The notes: generated by a model from the letters alone, not told the origin. Shown: positions 11,252 to 25,505, counted from the stretch's first letter. The stretch is DNA of 64,000 nucleotides from Rotaria sp. Silwood1 (GCA_905250075.1 CAJNOP010000014.1:1132537-1196536), one strand, 5' to 3'. Translations and numbers: made by a program.

Positions 11252-12905
11252 GAAAGTGTGCATGTGGGTTGAAAAGTTCGCTCGAGAATTAAGAGATGAT
11301 TGTTATTATTGGATGGGTATGAAAGTTGAAAAAAGAATAGTCATTATTGTGGTGTTGTCAGCATTATTTGCCTAATCTTGATGTTATGATTTATTCTCTT
11401 CAGTAATCCCTTTTCTCGTGAGAAACATATTCTTTAATCTCTATTAGCCATCTTGCTTACAAGTCTTCATTTTTCACATTATTGATGGTCGTAAATGCAC
11501 TTCATTTGTACTATATCCAACGTACCTGACGACATAGGTTTTCGAGATGTAAAAAAACCTAGTTTTGCTTGAGGCTATTGATATTAGATAGATATCAGTA
11601 AATAGTGGGAAAACTGTCTTAGTTGCGGCGTTAGGATCTGTTTTTCTGAGTTATTATTGTTTTAGAAGCTTTTCAACCAGCTGAAATTTCATAGATGCGC
11701 AATGGTGGTGAGTTTCACAGGAGAAAAGCTGATACCTTTTCCGAAGGTTTCCGTTTAAATGAACGAAAAATGTTACAATTATATTCGATTTTTTCAGCCT
11801 GAATCTGTTAATCGAGCTGTTCTATGTCTTAAAGTATTTGTGTTGCGTCAGATGAATGAAACATGAATCCAATGAAGTTTCGTTGTATTATGCTGATCTA
11901 TAACCTTCAAGAAAATGTCGATTATTTGATGGATTTAATACTACATGAAATAGACGTACCTTGTTGTTTTCTCTGTTCACATCTCGAGTGAAAGTTGTAT
12001 TCAATGACAATATTTATATATTGATCGAATAGGATCATCTTACTTATATTAACACAGCAACGCTTGCTTAAATAACTTTCGACATCGAAATTCTGGAAAT
12101 GCAATCATGTCAGACCTTCCAAGAATGTTGAGCTTCACTCATTATTTGTTTTTCAGGCAAATGTTCATAATGACACTGACGAGAAAGCATCTCTAGGTAT
12201 GAAATCGATGTTCGATTGAAACAGTATGCATTTGATGAGTGTTAATGAGTAATAGAAAAAGTCTAGCATGATTTTCTTTTTCAGGTCTTCGTTCTTGATA
12301 TATCGAAATTTTACTCTATTTTTCAACAAAAGCCGGTATTCCTCTCAAAACACGTATAGAAACAACTTTCGAAAATTTGACTTCAAACTTTGCAAGAACA
12401 AAGTTCTCAGTGAAACTAGTTCATTGTGCAAGTTTTAGCTTTTCAATTATTTCCCTTCTAGCGTTGAACAAAACTTGGTTTTACAAATAAGAAAATTTCG
12501 AATATCCTAAATCTCTGGACACGAGATACTAAATGCAGCCATTCCGCTGAAAATACAAATGATAGTAATTTCTTGTAGTAATTGCTCGAATTTTTGCTTA
12601 TTCGCGATAGCAAATAGTCGAAATTCATATGATTGAACAAAGTTTTATGGAAGTTATGTATGCTATCAGAACATACAATCGAAAAGATACAAAAACTAAA
12701 AACGCATTGAACGACTTTCATCCTATTTCAATCCGAGTGGTCTTCGAATACGACCGAAATAAACTCGATCATCACAATGAATATAATAGTATATCCTCAC
12801 TTTTTATTAATGTCTTCTAATATTTACAATCTTAAGGACAAACTTAACTTGCCTTCACCGTGTCCAGTTAGGCATTCTAAAAATATTTTATTTGTCTAAA
12901 TAAAA
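11252..12905. other. Intergenic, no gene recognised
   Basis: Only short, low-information open frames on both strands. No clear repeat or RNA gene seen. Confidence 0.45.
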
Positions 12906-13640
12906 ATGAGTTTTGTCGCGTTTTGCTTGCCAAGTGTTATTACTCATAAACAACCAACAAGAACATTATGTAACAGTGACTTCGCCTCCGTATGTCTTAC
13001 TTTGAACGTACATCACTCTCTGTGGGCGATACATCACAATATGACGAAAGTGCACAAGCAGGCTGCTCACGTTCGCTCCCACCTGAAGAAAAAGTAAAAA
13101 AAGAGGCGAATGCAAATATAGATATATCGTTAAGACCAAAAAATTGCGTTCGATCCTTTGATCCGGATATCTTTTTATACTCTATATGATCCCGTTATTA
13201 TGATAGCAGAGGCTAGATTTATTCAATTATCAAGCTGACATTAATAAATACTTGTTCACATCAAGAGGATACGTACCAAATGAAGAGAAACATTGGCATA
13301 TCGATCATTGATCCACAATAATCAAAGTTAATCAAGAAAGAATCAACCGTTTTGACAGAAGCAGAGGACAACATGAAACAAACAAGACACTTCAATCAAA
13401 TCAGGGTAACTTTTGCACAATATCCAATTTTATTTTCAATCGTTACCGATTTCTCCTTTCAATCAACTAAGTCAATGAGAAATCCAAGATGGAGTTCTAT
13501 TTCGATCTAAATCCTTCTGTCTACAATCAAAAGTATCGAGGGATCCAAAATATCATAGCAAACAAGATCATTAATCCTATAAATGTCAATCAAAATATAT
13601 CTCTGCATCGACGTAGATTTTCTAAATTGGATTTTTAAAG
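12906..13640 (+). pseudogene. Possible decayed gene, unrecognised
   Basis: A 735-base stretch with richer codon variety than its surroundings and several plus-strand frames broken by stops and shifts. Readable blocks include SLPPEEKVKKEANA (about 13076), ESTVLTEAEDNMKQTRHF (about 13340-13395) and an open frame from the ATG at 13491 to a stop near 13639 containing YNQKYRGIQNIIANK. These could be remnants of one coding sequence. No family is recognised and no splicing model restores a long frame. Confidence 0.25.
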
Positions 13641-14958
13641 AGAAATCACATGGGTGCTTACCACTATACCACAAACCAAAAATAAGCAATGGTTAGACGA
13701 ATTCATCAATAATTTCGGCAAGAATGTTATTTGCCTACGTTATCCTTTCGTATGATTACTTTCTTCATGTATGCAGTTATTATGTAGTTTATCATGTACT
13801 ATGCAACACTACCCAAAGTATTGATATAAATACTTGTACATAAATAGGCTTTATTTCAAAGTAAATATTGATGAGTGTTATTTGATTTCGTATTCAAACG
13901 AATAACATTAAACAAATAAAATGATTTATTATCATTTATACTTCAATATATAATTGTTTGTGTAACATCACTCTGAATATACACTGTAGCCTTTTTTGTC
14001 TGAAATACAGGTTGAAATTTTGATGTTCTTTTTCTTTTTAGTATTTTTTAGTATGTAATAAAAAATACTCATTATATATTATGGCTATGATCATATGAGT
14101 AGAGATTCAGGAGACAACCTTGCGCTCAACCACACATCAACGTAATGTTGAATAAGTTTCCATGAAGCGCGCGCTACACCATCGAATTGTTTCAGACGTC
14201 CTAGAGAAACATTGAAGAAATGAATTTGCCATAGCTAAATGCGTTCGCACAGCAAACAAAAACAAAAGAAGCATACGACGTACATAAACGTGAGCGACAG
14301 CGTGAGACAACGTGCGATTATCTTCTGGATGCCTGATATAAAGGTCGCGACACGATACAATAGATCGTATTTTAAAAGGCGATAGTTATCAACAAGTACA
14401 ACTGATGACATATTTTATGTACTCATGACATATGCTTTGATCTATTATGTTACTGTGACATATTTCTTGTATGTTTTTTGTTTGAAGATCACTACCGCTG
14501 GAGTTGATTTTGGCAACTATCAAAGAAGGTGATCAGAAATATAAATATAGTTATTCATAGATGCTGTCATAGATACATAGTAAAAATTCATTTTAGGAGA
14601 AGTGATTAAACAAACCATTCTTCAATCTGAATTTAAGACCAAAGGACTATAAATATAGGCAATAATGTTATCTTTCATACTGTGTTCTATTTAGTCAGTT
14701 GTATCTAAGTATATTTGAAATTCATTATGTTTAAGAAAAAAAAAAATATTTTTGCAGTAGGTAACTACTACCGATATACCATTAGTGTGGTGCTTTCTAG
14801 ACAAAAAAAACAAAACGTTCCAAAATCAAACAGAGTATGTCATTGACAACAATGATGAAAAAAGTAAATATGACAATGGTCCATTTGGATTCTGAGCAAT
14901 TCGATAGAATATGAATTTATGTATTTAATTACTATCTATTTCGAAATATAACGTGGTC
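13641..14958. other. Intergenic, no gene recognised
   Basis: AT-rich except for 14100-14360, which is higher in GC and contains GCGCGCGC-like sequence and a TATAAAGG motif near 14337. No open frame follows that motif. Confidence 0.4.
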
Positions 14959-15698
14959 CACTGTTTGTTGAATAACTTTTGATAGGAATAGCAATTGATT
15001 GATCAAGTGAGTTCTTGATGGAAATTTTCGAAAAGAATATTTTGAAACTATTTTTCTTTTGATTTTGACTTTCGCCAGAACTAATCGAAAGAGAAAGTTT
15101 TTTATTTCGATCAACGCAACATCGACATTTCTAACTTGTTCCTTTGAAGAATTGTAAGATTTGTTTAGGGATCTCAATATCATCTATGTGACCTGTGATC
15201 ACTTGGAGATATGGCTAGGCAAACTTAATTTATCGTACTAATTTGAATTTATGTGACCATGTTATCTCAATATTTCTGAAATGTCGATTCCTTCGTTACA
15301 TGAAGACTGATTTTGGAATTTCAGAAAAATGCAGATAACAGAGTTAGATCACTGAGAACCTGAAAACAAATATGACCATTTGACTTCGTATAGTGAATCA
15401 TCCCTACCTAGCTGCTTTTTTGATTGATCACAGATCGATTGGCAGCAATAAGAGATCTTAGTAAAAGTCTACTGATTCTGGAACAGAACAAGTTAGAAAT
15501 GCCAGCCTTGTGTAGATTGAAGAAGGAAAAGTTTCAGAATATCGTTTTTGAACACCTTCACCAAGAATACACTTGATTAGTCAAATGCTGACGAATCAAT
15601 TTTCGATATACTTCGATGATCCTGAGTCTTCTCTCGTGAATGGTCAAAAGCGAAGATCTCTATTATGTTTCTATCAAAAGCTATTCAAGAAACAGTGT
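14959..15698. repeat. Foldback repeat, family copy 1
   Basis: Terminal inverted arms: CACTGTTTGTTGAATAACTT at 14959 faces, in reverse complement, CACTGTTTCTTGAATAGCTT at 15698. Both continue into TTTGATAGRAA. The arms then diverge. The core motif GAATAACTTTTGATAGAAAC recurs in the repeats at 18121 and 58061, so these form a dispersed family. No coding sequence inside. Confidence 0.6.
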
Positions 15699-16418
15699 AG
15701 CACATGATATTTTGAAAGGGTTAGTAGTTAATAAACTTTTTAAATTATCCACATAAGTACTACTTATTATGGAGGAATTAGAAATTTGCAATACTTGCAA
15801 TAAAATATTATAGGCTCATTCATTTTCAATCATTATGTATGGCTTAGCATCTGCTAATAAAAGTATTTTCAATTAATATATTACTCGTATTTTCAGAGTG
15901 CGAGTGTGGATGCAGAAATACCTGCGCATCCATCATTAATGTATGTAATTATATTTTTCATCTGATTGATTAACAACTAATCAAGATGAAACATTATTGC
16001 CAACAGTAGAATATTTTTACAAAAAAAAAAGAATTCACAATTAAAATTATTTTAAGAACATAAATACTAACAGATGACATAAAACCATTTCCAGTTTTAT
16101 TTTAAAAATTATAATTTCATTCATTAGGTAGTCAATTAAGTTGCTTCTATATTCATACATGTAAAAACTAACATCAAGCATTAATTTTACAATAATATTT
16201 TCAAATATTGAATAAGCCATCAGTAGTTTCCAGATAGAGGATGCTTCATAAATACAGATCTCATAGCGATATTGCTATCCTGACATTCTTTTTTTGTGGA
16301 AATGTTATGATTTCCCTAATTGGAACTGAAAGTTCCTGAGTTTGTCTTGACATTTTACTATCTGTCGCCGTAGGACTATGTCTAGATGACTATGATGCAC
16401 TTCGCATTATATTCAATC
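15699..16418. other. Intergenic, no gene recognised
   Basis: AT-rich, no long frame or repeat structure seen. The last eight bases (ATTCAATC, 16411-16418) are the left target duplication of the adjoining element. Confidence 0.45.
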
Positions 16419-16705
16419 TAGGTGTGCACCAGTGCCAGTAACTGGGTACCCAGTCCGACTGCACACCCAGTCCGATTGAGTACCCAGTCCGACTGGAAAC
16501 CTAGTCCGACCGGGTATCCAGTCCGACTGGTGCCCAATTCACCAGTCAAGGCTGGAACTAGTGCATATGGCAGTTGTGCACTGGCTCCAGTAACTGAACT
16601 CCAGTCCGACCGGACATCCAATCCGACCGGACATCCAGTCCGACTGGGTACCCACTCCGACTGATGCCCAGTTCACCAGTCAGAACTGGGACTGGTGCAT
16701 ACCTA
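16419..16705. mobile_element. 287-bp nonautonomous hAT-like element filled with palindromic 13-mers
   Basis: Terminal inverted repeats are TAGGTGTGCACCAGT (left) and, in reverse complement, TAGGTATGCACCAGT (right), 14 of 15 matching. Both ends are flanked by the same 8 bases, ATTCAATC (16411-16418 and 16706-16713), the target-duplication length typical of hAT transposons. The interior is GC-rich and made of degenerate copies of CCAGTCCGACTGG, an odd palindrome, separated by short spacers such as GTAC. This repeat keeps both strands open for 60-80 codons, so the frames across it are not genes. Confidence 0.82.
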
Positions 16706-18120
16706 ATTCAATCTATTTTCAAGATTTTTATTACAATAGTTGTAGACTATTTTCCATCAAGAAAACAATGTATATAATGTTCATATTACATTTATTTCAA
16801 ACCGCTTTTTTTTGTATTAATTCATGGTTGGTACTAAATATTTTTCAACTCACTGAGGTTTCAAAGTAGATAGTTTTTTTATTAGCAATTATTTTTGGTG
16901 TCAAGTGACTCATAAAGAAGAAACTTCTAACGTTTCGTTGATATTTGATGTTTCCATCGATTGGAACCAAATATTTTTAATCGTCATGAGGCCTTGTATA
17001 AACTTATTTGCATGATTCAACGAATGTTGTCTCTTTCATTTTTAAAACCAAACAGTACGTTAACAAAGTGAGTACAATTTTCGAATTTTATTTCTATATG
17101 TTTCGTTAAAATTTAAACTTTATCCTGATACAATTCTTAATTTATGTTTTCAAACATGTTGTCATTTAATAGAGACAAATCCTATGAGCTGAGCTATAAT
17201 AATGAAAAAACTTCCTGAAAAGATTTACGCATATGTAATATTCAAAAATGTATATAAAAGGAGGAAAACGAAAGACTTCAGCACTCTGAATCAAGAGTGA
17301 AGTATCGAACTTACGACTACTTATGTCTGATTTTTTCCTTTTGAATTATTTAACAATTTTTACAGTTGTATTGAATAATTTATTAAAACTATCTTTAAGT
17401 TTTGTACGTAAAAGAAACAATATTTTGTGAACAATATAGATCGATTGGAGCAGAGTTTCACGGTAATTATAAAAAATTAATCCGAAGAAATGCAAATAGT
17501 GGAAACCATCGATAAAAAGCAAATAAGTGAGAAGCATGCTTACAGTTAAATGTAATATAATAAATATTATTTTTATTGTTAATAAATTTTTAAGATGTAG
17601 TATTGGAAAATAACTATCGTGTGAGTAACTATTAAGTGAATAAGTGTCCTGATTTTATTATTACTTTATCCACTTAAATGTAAAATTTTTATTTGTAGCT
17701 ACAGAAATAAGAAACAAAAGTTTTACAATATTCTGATTGTTTCTACAAGATTGTCCTGCTTATTTTTCTGATTTTAATATATAGATCATTGGAACCAGTG
17801 CAAATCTTGAGGCAAAACAAAATTAGTTGATATACAAAAAAAAAGAATAATACATAATTGAATTTTTTATATGAGCCTTAAGATATCGTGTCAATCTTTT
17901 AAATGACATATAATTTGATAATATCTTCTCTTGTAATAATAAAAACTAGACATGAAAACGCGAAAATAATTTTTTTGCAATCAATCAACAAGATTTTTAT
18001 CAAGAAAAAAAAACGCTCCTTTTCATAAATACATATGTTAATTTGATTACACAAAAACTTCATGTAACTATTACGCATGTGTTGTTCACTAATGCCCATT
18101 TCAAACAAAATGGCGAATGG
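16706..18120. other. Intergenic, no gene recognised
   Basis: AT-rich, short frames only. No repeat or RNA gene recognised. Confidence 0.45.
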
Positions 18121-18645
18121 ATATTTTCTGAATAAATTTTGATAGAAACAAGATAGAGTGCTATAATTTTTACTGTTGGGAAGAAGAGATGAAGTCGCCT
18201 CGAATCATCTTATTATGGATTCTACTAAGATGTCTTCTGGGATTTTTTTAATCAAATTTATTTAAGAAAGCAGTGTAGGAGAAATAAGTTCATTTAACAT
18301 AAGAAAAATGCAAAGATGTTGTTTCTTTTTCACAGCAATAGCTTGAATATCGACCGAGAATTTTGACTACAATACGTATAATCTCTGCATAACAAAACTT
18401 GAGGATTGTAATTTTCTAGATGTTCCATTGCCGATTCGGATGCACATCTGATAATTGAACATTCACTATAGTCACATCACAAGGTACGTTGCTTTTCAAA
18501 AAAGTTGATTGAAAACCTTAAAAAAAAACTAGATCGAAAAAAATTTTAATATGCGATTCGATGCATCTTCATCTTCTTTGTCTAACGTGAAAATTGTAGC
18601 TCTCTATCTTGTTTCTATCAAAAAGTTATTGAGAAACTTCACACT
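18121..18645. repeat. Foldback repeat, family copy 2
   Basis: Left arm near 18128 (CTGAATAAATTTTGATAGAA then ACAAGATAGAG) faces the right arm near 18640-18600, whose reverse complement reads CTCAATAACTTTTTGATAGA then AACAAGATAGAG. Similarity continues into GAAGAAGAGATGAAG / GAAGATGAAGATGC. It shares its core with the repeats at 14959 and 58061. No coding content. Confidence 0.65.
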
Positions 18646-21600
18646 CGTCTGATTTTGTGAAAAGGATATTAGGTTTTTATTAATTTGTAAAGTCTCTTAG
18701 GAATTTTATTAGTCATTACAAACTATTTGTTTTTCATTGTTTGTTCGATCTAATTATTAGTTATTTAAAGCTGAAAAATTGTTCTTTCTGTAATTTTTTC
18801 TTTTAATAGTTCTCATATGCCTGCAGTACGTCATACGTCAACAAATTTAGCATCCTTTTATTGAGATAAAACTTACTTATTAAATTATTCATCAGTAGTC
18901 TAAGATATCATTCTTGCTCTTTGTTTTATTATTCTATCTGCAAAATTTATATATATATTATCTATTCTCATCTGATTATTGAGTACACATCTAGACTGAT
19001 TACATAATCAGCCAATCATAAGAAGCGCCTAATAAAGAAATAAGATAAGTAATTATTGGTTTCTACTACACTGTTTTCATGTAGAATTGTTCGACACTTC
19101 ATTTAAAAATCGTGTTGATAAATTGTAAAATTTTGTCTTCGCATTCTTACATTCATATTTTTATTATGACAAGATAAGATATTATCCAATAATACGTTAT
19201 TTGAACGATGGATACGAGTATCCAAGGCTTATATAAATTAAGTTTGTTGTGCTTCAAGAGTTATGAAGCATCCTATAAAGGTTTGATAATATTAATAAAA
19301 GCTAAACGATCATTTCACTATCATTTTCACAAAGCCAGAAAGGATCCAACGGTATATTAGAAGATTTTTAGCTACATAAGTTGAAATTCTCAGAATAAGA
19401 AGCTCTTTTATTCATCGTGAGAATTTTATTAGTTCATGAAGTTCATTGTTTCTCTGTGGACATAATTCTGTGTCCTGTATCAACTGATGAGAAATTGTCA
19501 ATAAAAGTTTTGCTTTTCTTGACGTATATAGATGAATTTTTTGTCATATTTATATCGAATCGAGATCTTTAGTTTTCCGAACGTTCAATTCTCTACCCTA
19601 TTGAAGGTATTCATCAAGTAAGTACTCATATTAAAATCTAAATACGATAATTAATTTATTCTAATTTTCTAACTAAAATATTGGTAAGCCTATCTTTAGT
19701 TCAGTATTGTCGTATTATATCTATTTTATTTAGATAGGAAATTGAATGAAAAGATACAGAAATACATAATGCAAATTAGAAAGAACAATGAATATGAGAA
19801 CTATAGCTATCATTCTATTTTTATACCTTGTTTAAATAAATAATAGAGCTGCAGAAAATCTTCATTGTTAGAGAAACAAGTAAGATATTTCTAGAGCTGC
19901 ATATAATACAAAAAAAAGGTTTTATCTATTTCAAAGACGAAAGAAGAGAATAAAAATTATAATGAATAAGAAAATTTATTTATCTACAATCTTACATCTG
20001 TTGGGTACTTTTTTTTTAAATAAATTTTCATAGTTATTCAAACTTGATTCCTTTACAAGTATATAAAATGTAATTTTTACGACACCAAAATAAAGAAATA
20101 TCTGATTTTCTTCATTAATGATGAGAATTTCTTTATCTCTGTCTCAGAACGTAAGCCACTCTAAAATGCAGATTGAGCACAGTAGAAGATAGAAAGAAAA
20201 ATAAATTATTCTGTGCATCAGAGAAGTCTGATTATAAATAATCATGGACTGTTTATTACTACGCAATAAAAATTAAATATATGTTTTTAAATTAATAAAC
20301 TATTGATAGTCTTTTAGTAATTTATAAAAAAATCGCAAAAAATAAAACTATATGTTTTTAGTGCTGTCCAGAAGTCTTCGTTACTTTAGATTGTAATTAA
20401 CCTATAACCAGAGTTGTTAGGTCCTTTTTTTATTGCATTATATAACTAATCAGAGAACCTGTGTTTTAATACAGAGTGTTTTCTTTAAATTGAGAAAGTA
20501 ACATTTTTACCAATGTCTATTAACACTTTTAAAAAATATTCAACATCACTCGGTAATTAACAGTTTAAAATGAAAAGTCGTTTTCTTTCTTTTTTCTTAA
20601 GTCAATTTTCAACCAAGTCGTATAAATGACTCAGTAATAAAGAGCAGATAAGAAATTGGATAAATTGTCACAATTGTTTCTGTTTATTGTTCGTTATACT
20701 ATGTCATATTTCTAGTATCATCCATGCCGTTCCGTTGACAATTTTTGATTGTTTCATTTTGACGACAAATATTTTTCCCGTTCTTTTCAATAATTGTCTC
20801 TTCCTCCGACAAACCGAGTGTGAGTGTGAATGTGTGGGTGTTAGTGTGGGTTACACTATGAGTATGTGTGTAAAGTGGACCACAAAAATTTAAGACACTT
20901 TTTACTTCCTTGTTTGCTTCGAAAAGAAAGAAGGTGAAGAACATCTTTTGAGTGCCGTATAAAGTTCGAATCTATGTCTACAGACCGTAGCGTGAAGTAA
21001 TTGAAGAAGCTTCCATCTTTCTTTAACAGGTAAAAGTCTAAGATATTGTTAGTGTTTTGTTAATTATATGGTTACTGAAAAACAGACAATTTACAAAAAT
21101 ATACCATTAGATGCACAGTTACAAGACCTATATTTCAGTATAAAAAGTTTTGAAAATTTAATAGTTCATTAATTATTAGCTTTTATTTATTAATAACTAG
21201 AGAAATATTTTTTTTTATAAATTTTGATTTTTTTTTAATTATGCTGAATTTTATTCGTGACATCCATAATTAAAATTTTGATTTTCAAGTATGCTGTTAG
21301 AAGGAACATTGAAAACTGAATAACATTGTGTACTTCAGTTTTGCAATAACTATTTATCAAAGGATTTTTAAAATAAGATGCTGAAAGCGCAAAATTAAAG
21401 CAGAACTTTTTTTTAACATGGTTAGATGGAGCGTGATGAACTGATCAAGAATATGTGTTTTCATTTTATTAGCATGAGTTTTTGGAAGAAAATTTTCAGT
21501 TTTTTTTTCTAATGGGTTAATTTTTTTAAAAGAGAGGACAATTTTCGATAATCGACATATTATCAATGTTTGTTGCTTCATTCAATTGCCAAAGCTATTT

Positions 21601-23810
21601 ATTCTAGATTCAATGTAGAAAAACTGAATCTATGAAAATCTTTTATGAATAACTTTTCTATATTCAGTTTTTCACTCTCAATCTAGAACAAATATCTTTG
21701 AAATTTGAAAGAAACAAAAGAAAATTGATATATTTTTCAGAAAAGGTAAGTCATTGGAAAAAATTGCCATGTTTCCTTTAGAGCTGATCCCAAAAAAAAA
21801 TGGAAACACATACATATATTTCAGATCAGCAGCTTGTCATGATCTATATAAGCATATTAAAAAAAGACAAAAAATAATTCAGGCTTTATTTTACATTTCT
21901 GGCATTTTTTAGTTTAAGCTATCGGTCTGACTTTTTGAAAAGTTAAAGGTCTTGTTTCGATGTATAAGTAACAAAAAAATCAGCCTTCTATGTCAAGAGA
22001 AACTATGAAAAGCTTCATTGACAATTTATCTTCAGTTAGTATGGACCATCTCCTATATATGTATATGCAAGTACTTCCTTAACAAGGATACCTCAATTAG
22101 TTTTTCTCTATAGGTTAAGCCGTATATCAGAAAAGTATGGTTTTTATATCAATCATGGTACAAACAAAATTTTGATCAATTGTTTTAGTCAAGCTCTGTC
22201 TTTTAAAAAACTATTAAGAAATTTTTTTGTCAAGATTTTTTTAGAATTTTTAAAACAAAGAAGTATCTTCGATTAAATGGTCTCGAGGAAGCCCTTGACG
22301 AATGTTTTAATTTTCTAGAGACAGAATTCAAACAAAAAACAAGCGATCAACATTATCTAGGTAGTATATGGTAGATGTGAATATCGGTGGGTATTTCGGC
22401 ACTCACACCTAAAAGCCCACTTTGCTTCACGTTAAATAGACTCATTGCGAATTACATTTCTTTTATGTATTATGTTGACTCTGCAAATTAATTTTTAGAA
22501 CAGTTTGCTATATTCGTATGAGATTATTTCATTTATCTATTAGTTTTCTTAACGGATATTCATATCATTTTTTTACCATATACACATATAAATATAATGT
22601 TAAATTTTTTTTTTCTTCTTTTTAATATTATCTGCCTTAGCGGATTTACTAAATTTTGAGCTCATCAAAAATCTTTTGAATTGAAGATTAGTATAACAGA
22701 TGAACAATAAAATCATCATTTAATTAAGAAGATGATGTAAACATATCACACAGACACGTCTAATTCATTCTTTCATATTCTTGTGAGTGAATGTAAGCGA
22801 AGAAAAGCCAAGAAGGAAAGAGCGTTACTTCGTTACTGCGAAGTACTTATGATATATGATGTTCACTTTACTTCATTGGAATTTTATCGGTAGACGATCG
22901 TATTTCTTCGTATACAATATGAAGAAGTATGATCTTAATTTACATGCCAGAATACGACGATTTACATTCGTTTACTGAGTCAATATAAGAAGACTGTATA
23001 CGACTGATGTTTTCGGCCGTATCTTGTTGTCAACGGTTGAATTCCTTTGTATACAATACAGAAAAATAAGAACTTATGTGAACTTCGTATACATAATTCC
23101 GGATACTTCAATAGTATTTCGAAGTACTAGACTCGCATGTTTTCCTCCTTAAGAAATGCTCACCCATAGTCAAACCCCATTAACTTGTTTACTACAACTG
23201 ATAATATTATCAATATAATCTTTATCATCACGAACTTGTTGATTATCAGCAATAATTTCATGACTATTACCTGATTTATCAGTAGTGATCACTTTATTTA
23301 AACACTAACTATTTATTTGTCTAAACTTTATAGGACATTATTAAATTTTACAGTATAATATCCCTTGACGTTGAACTAATTTAAAAGAAAGAAGAAATAT
23401 TTGACGAAATAACCTTCGTTTAACTATTTTTCAATAATTGAAAAAAAACAATAGCTCGAATAGAAGACCATAGATAAAGAATATGAATCAATCATATGAT
23501 CATTTCTAATTGCCAAGAGTCAAGAACACTAGGTAACTTATTGTAATTTCTTCTGTCATAAAATTGAATTATCTCATCAACAAAAGTATTCTTCTGTGAC
23601 GTATATTTTGAAAACAATGACTAAGAATTTATTTTCATTAGAAATATTTATTTGATTAAGAAAAAAAAAAACAGTTTTTTGATTATTAAGTTGTTTTAAA
23701 TAAATGTCAATATTTTTATTTGGCTATTCGTTATTGTTGATGCATTGCATTAAAAACTATTCAAGACGAATAACATGACTTAATTGATGTGTATTTAAAA
23801 ATGAAATTAT
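18646..23810. other. Long gene-poor interval
   Basis: No gene recognised in about 5.2 kb. Notable points are a TG-rich tract at 20818-20878 and, at 22900-23130, three copies of a CTTYGTATACAAT-like motif in slightly GC-richer sequence. All open frames are short and unconvincing. Confidence 0.45.
20818..20878 (+). repeat. TG-rich degenerate simple repeat
   Basis: Runs of GTGTGAGTGTG, TGTGTGGGTG and TGTGGGTTAC, including two TGTGGG hexamers. The frames through it consist of Cys/Glu/Val or Thr/His repeats and are not credible proteins. Confidence 0.6.
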
Positions 23811-24127
23811 TAATAACATTCTTAAGAGTAAGTATCTTAGAGACTCAGACATCGACGATGGAAGAGCATCTAAGAATTTCATGATTTTTTTACATGTTGT
23901 GTATGATAATGATTATCGTACAAATTGAATTTTTCAGCTCAATTTGATTACTTTTCACAAGACCACTATCCAAAATACTGATAAAATTTTTATTGATAAT
24001 TATTTTTTGAACTTCTTCATCGTTGTTGCAAACTTCTTTAACAAAGGTTACTTTTTTCTTTTGATATGAAAGAGTTTTTAACTTTATCTTTTTTCAATTT
24101 TAACTATAAATGATTTCTCAGACGATA

Positions 24128-25505
24128 CTAATGCAAGATTCGAGTGTATTTTTTTCTCTTTCATTAATATAGAGTTTGATAGAGCTTCACAAGCTGTTCA
24201 TGAATACATACAGTTTCTCTTTCGATTCGACCACTATTTGTTTTGAAAACCATAAAAAAACTATAATTATTGAAAATGTAGCATTGGGACGTATGAACTC
24301 AATTCATTTACAGAAACCCTCAAGTTTCCTTTATCTTGTATTTTTGAAACTTCATGAAAATATTTTATTCTAGTTCATCATGAAAAACTGAGTAGAAATG
24401 TGCTATTTGATTAAGTTTGAAGATGCTAAACTTTTAAGAAAGCTCTGTCCAATATAGATAGTTTCAACATATCTCAAAGTACCTATTTCTGAATATTCTT
24501 GTAAAACTATCTAACTTTTTGTAATAAGAGACAGAAACTAGTATCTTATGTCATTAAAATCGGTGGATCCTAAACTACAAAGATGCTTATTTAGTTCTTT
24601 CAGATTTTATTGTATTGTTGAGAAAGTTAAATTTTATTCTCATTTGATAGTAAAATTAGGTAAAAAAATGAAAAATACATAGCATATTCGGAATTAGCGT
24701 GGAACACTGCATTGAATTATATACGTTTCCCTAAAAACTATTTCAGATGAAAAATTCATTTATGATTCACCATCAGATTTATTTTTTTGAAACTTCATCT
24801 CTAGTCCTCCAGGAATCAGTTTTTCGTAGGAAAAATAAGATTCTTAATATATATATGATTCGAGTGAGTTTGTAACAATAATTCCGAATATACTATGTAT
24901 TTGTCTTTTTAACTAGATCATGACAATAGGAATCGTTGGTTACAAATATATTTTTCATTCTTTTACCTAATTTTATTATTAAATGGGAAAAAAAATTCAA
25001 CTTTCTCAACAGTACAATAAAATCTTAAAGAACTAAATAAGCATCTTTGTAGTTTAGGATCAACTGATTTTAATGAAATAAGATACTAGTTTCTGTCTCT
25101 TATTACACAAAATTAGATCGTTTTACAAGAATATTCAGAAAAAGATACTTTGAGACATTTTGAAACTATCTATATTGGACAGAGCTTTCTTAAAAGTTTA
25201 GCAGCTCTAAACCTAATCAAATAGCACATTTCTACTCAGTTTTTCATGATGAACTAGAATAAAATATTTTCATGAAGTTTCAAAAATACAAGGTAAATGA
25301 AATTTGAGGATTTCTGTAAATGAATTGAGTTCATAAGTGCCAATGCTACATTTTCAAAAATTGTAGTTTTTTATGGTTTTCAAATCAAAGAGTAATCGAA
25401 TCGATATAAAACCTATATATTCATGAACAGCTTATGAAGCTCTATCAAACTCTATATTAATGAAAGAAAGAAAGAAATATTCACTCGATTTTTGCATTAT
25501 CGGAA
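24128..25505. repeat. Inner palindrome A, arms of about 560 bp
   Basis: The left arm 24128-24688 and the right arm 24945-25505 are inverted copies with visibly high identity. Long exact stretches include the segment around TAGTTCATCATGAAAAACTG (24373) and the one around AAGAAAGCTCTGTCCAATAT (24440). The loop is about 256 bases. Frames inside the arms appear in both copies only as broken pieces, so none is called. Confidence 0.88.

Noticed and set aside
16418-16664. Overlapping open frames on both strands (about 67 and 80 codons)
   Set aside because: They exist because the palindromic 13-mer array lacks stops in several frames; the region is a transposable element.
20687-20944. Frames with CECECVGVSVG and HTHSVTHTNTHT on opposite strands
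   Set aside because: Both are translations of a TG-rich simple repeat.
24176-24373. 65-codon frame in the left arm of inner palindrome A
   Set aside because: The inverted copy of the same sequence is interrupted and no motif is present.
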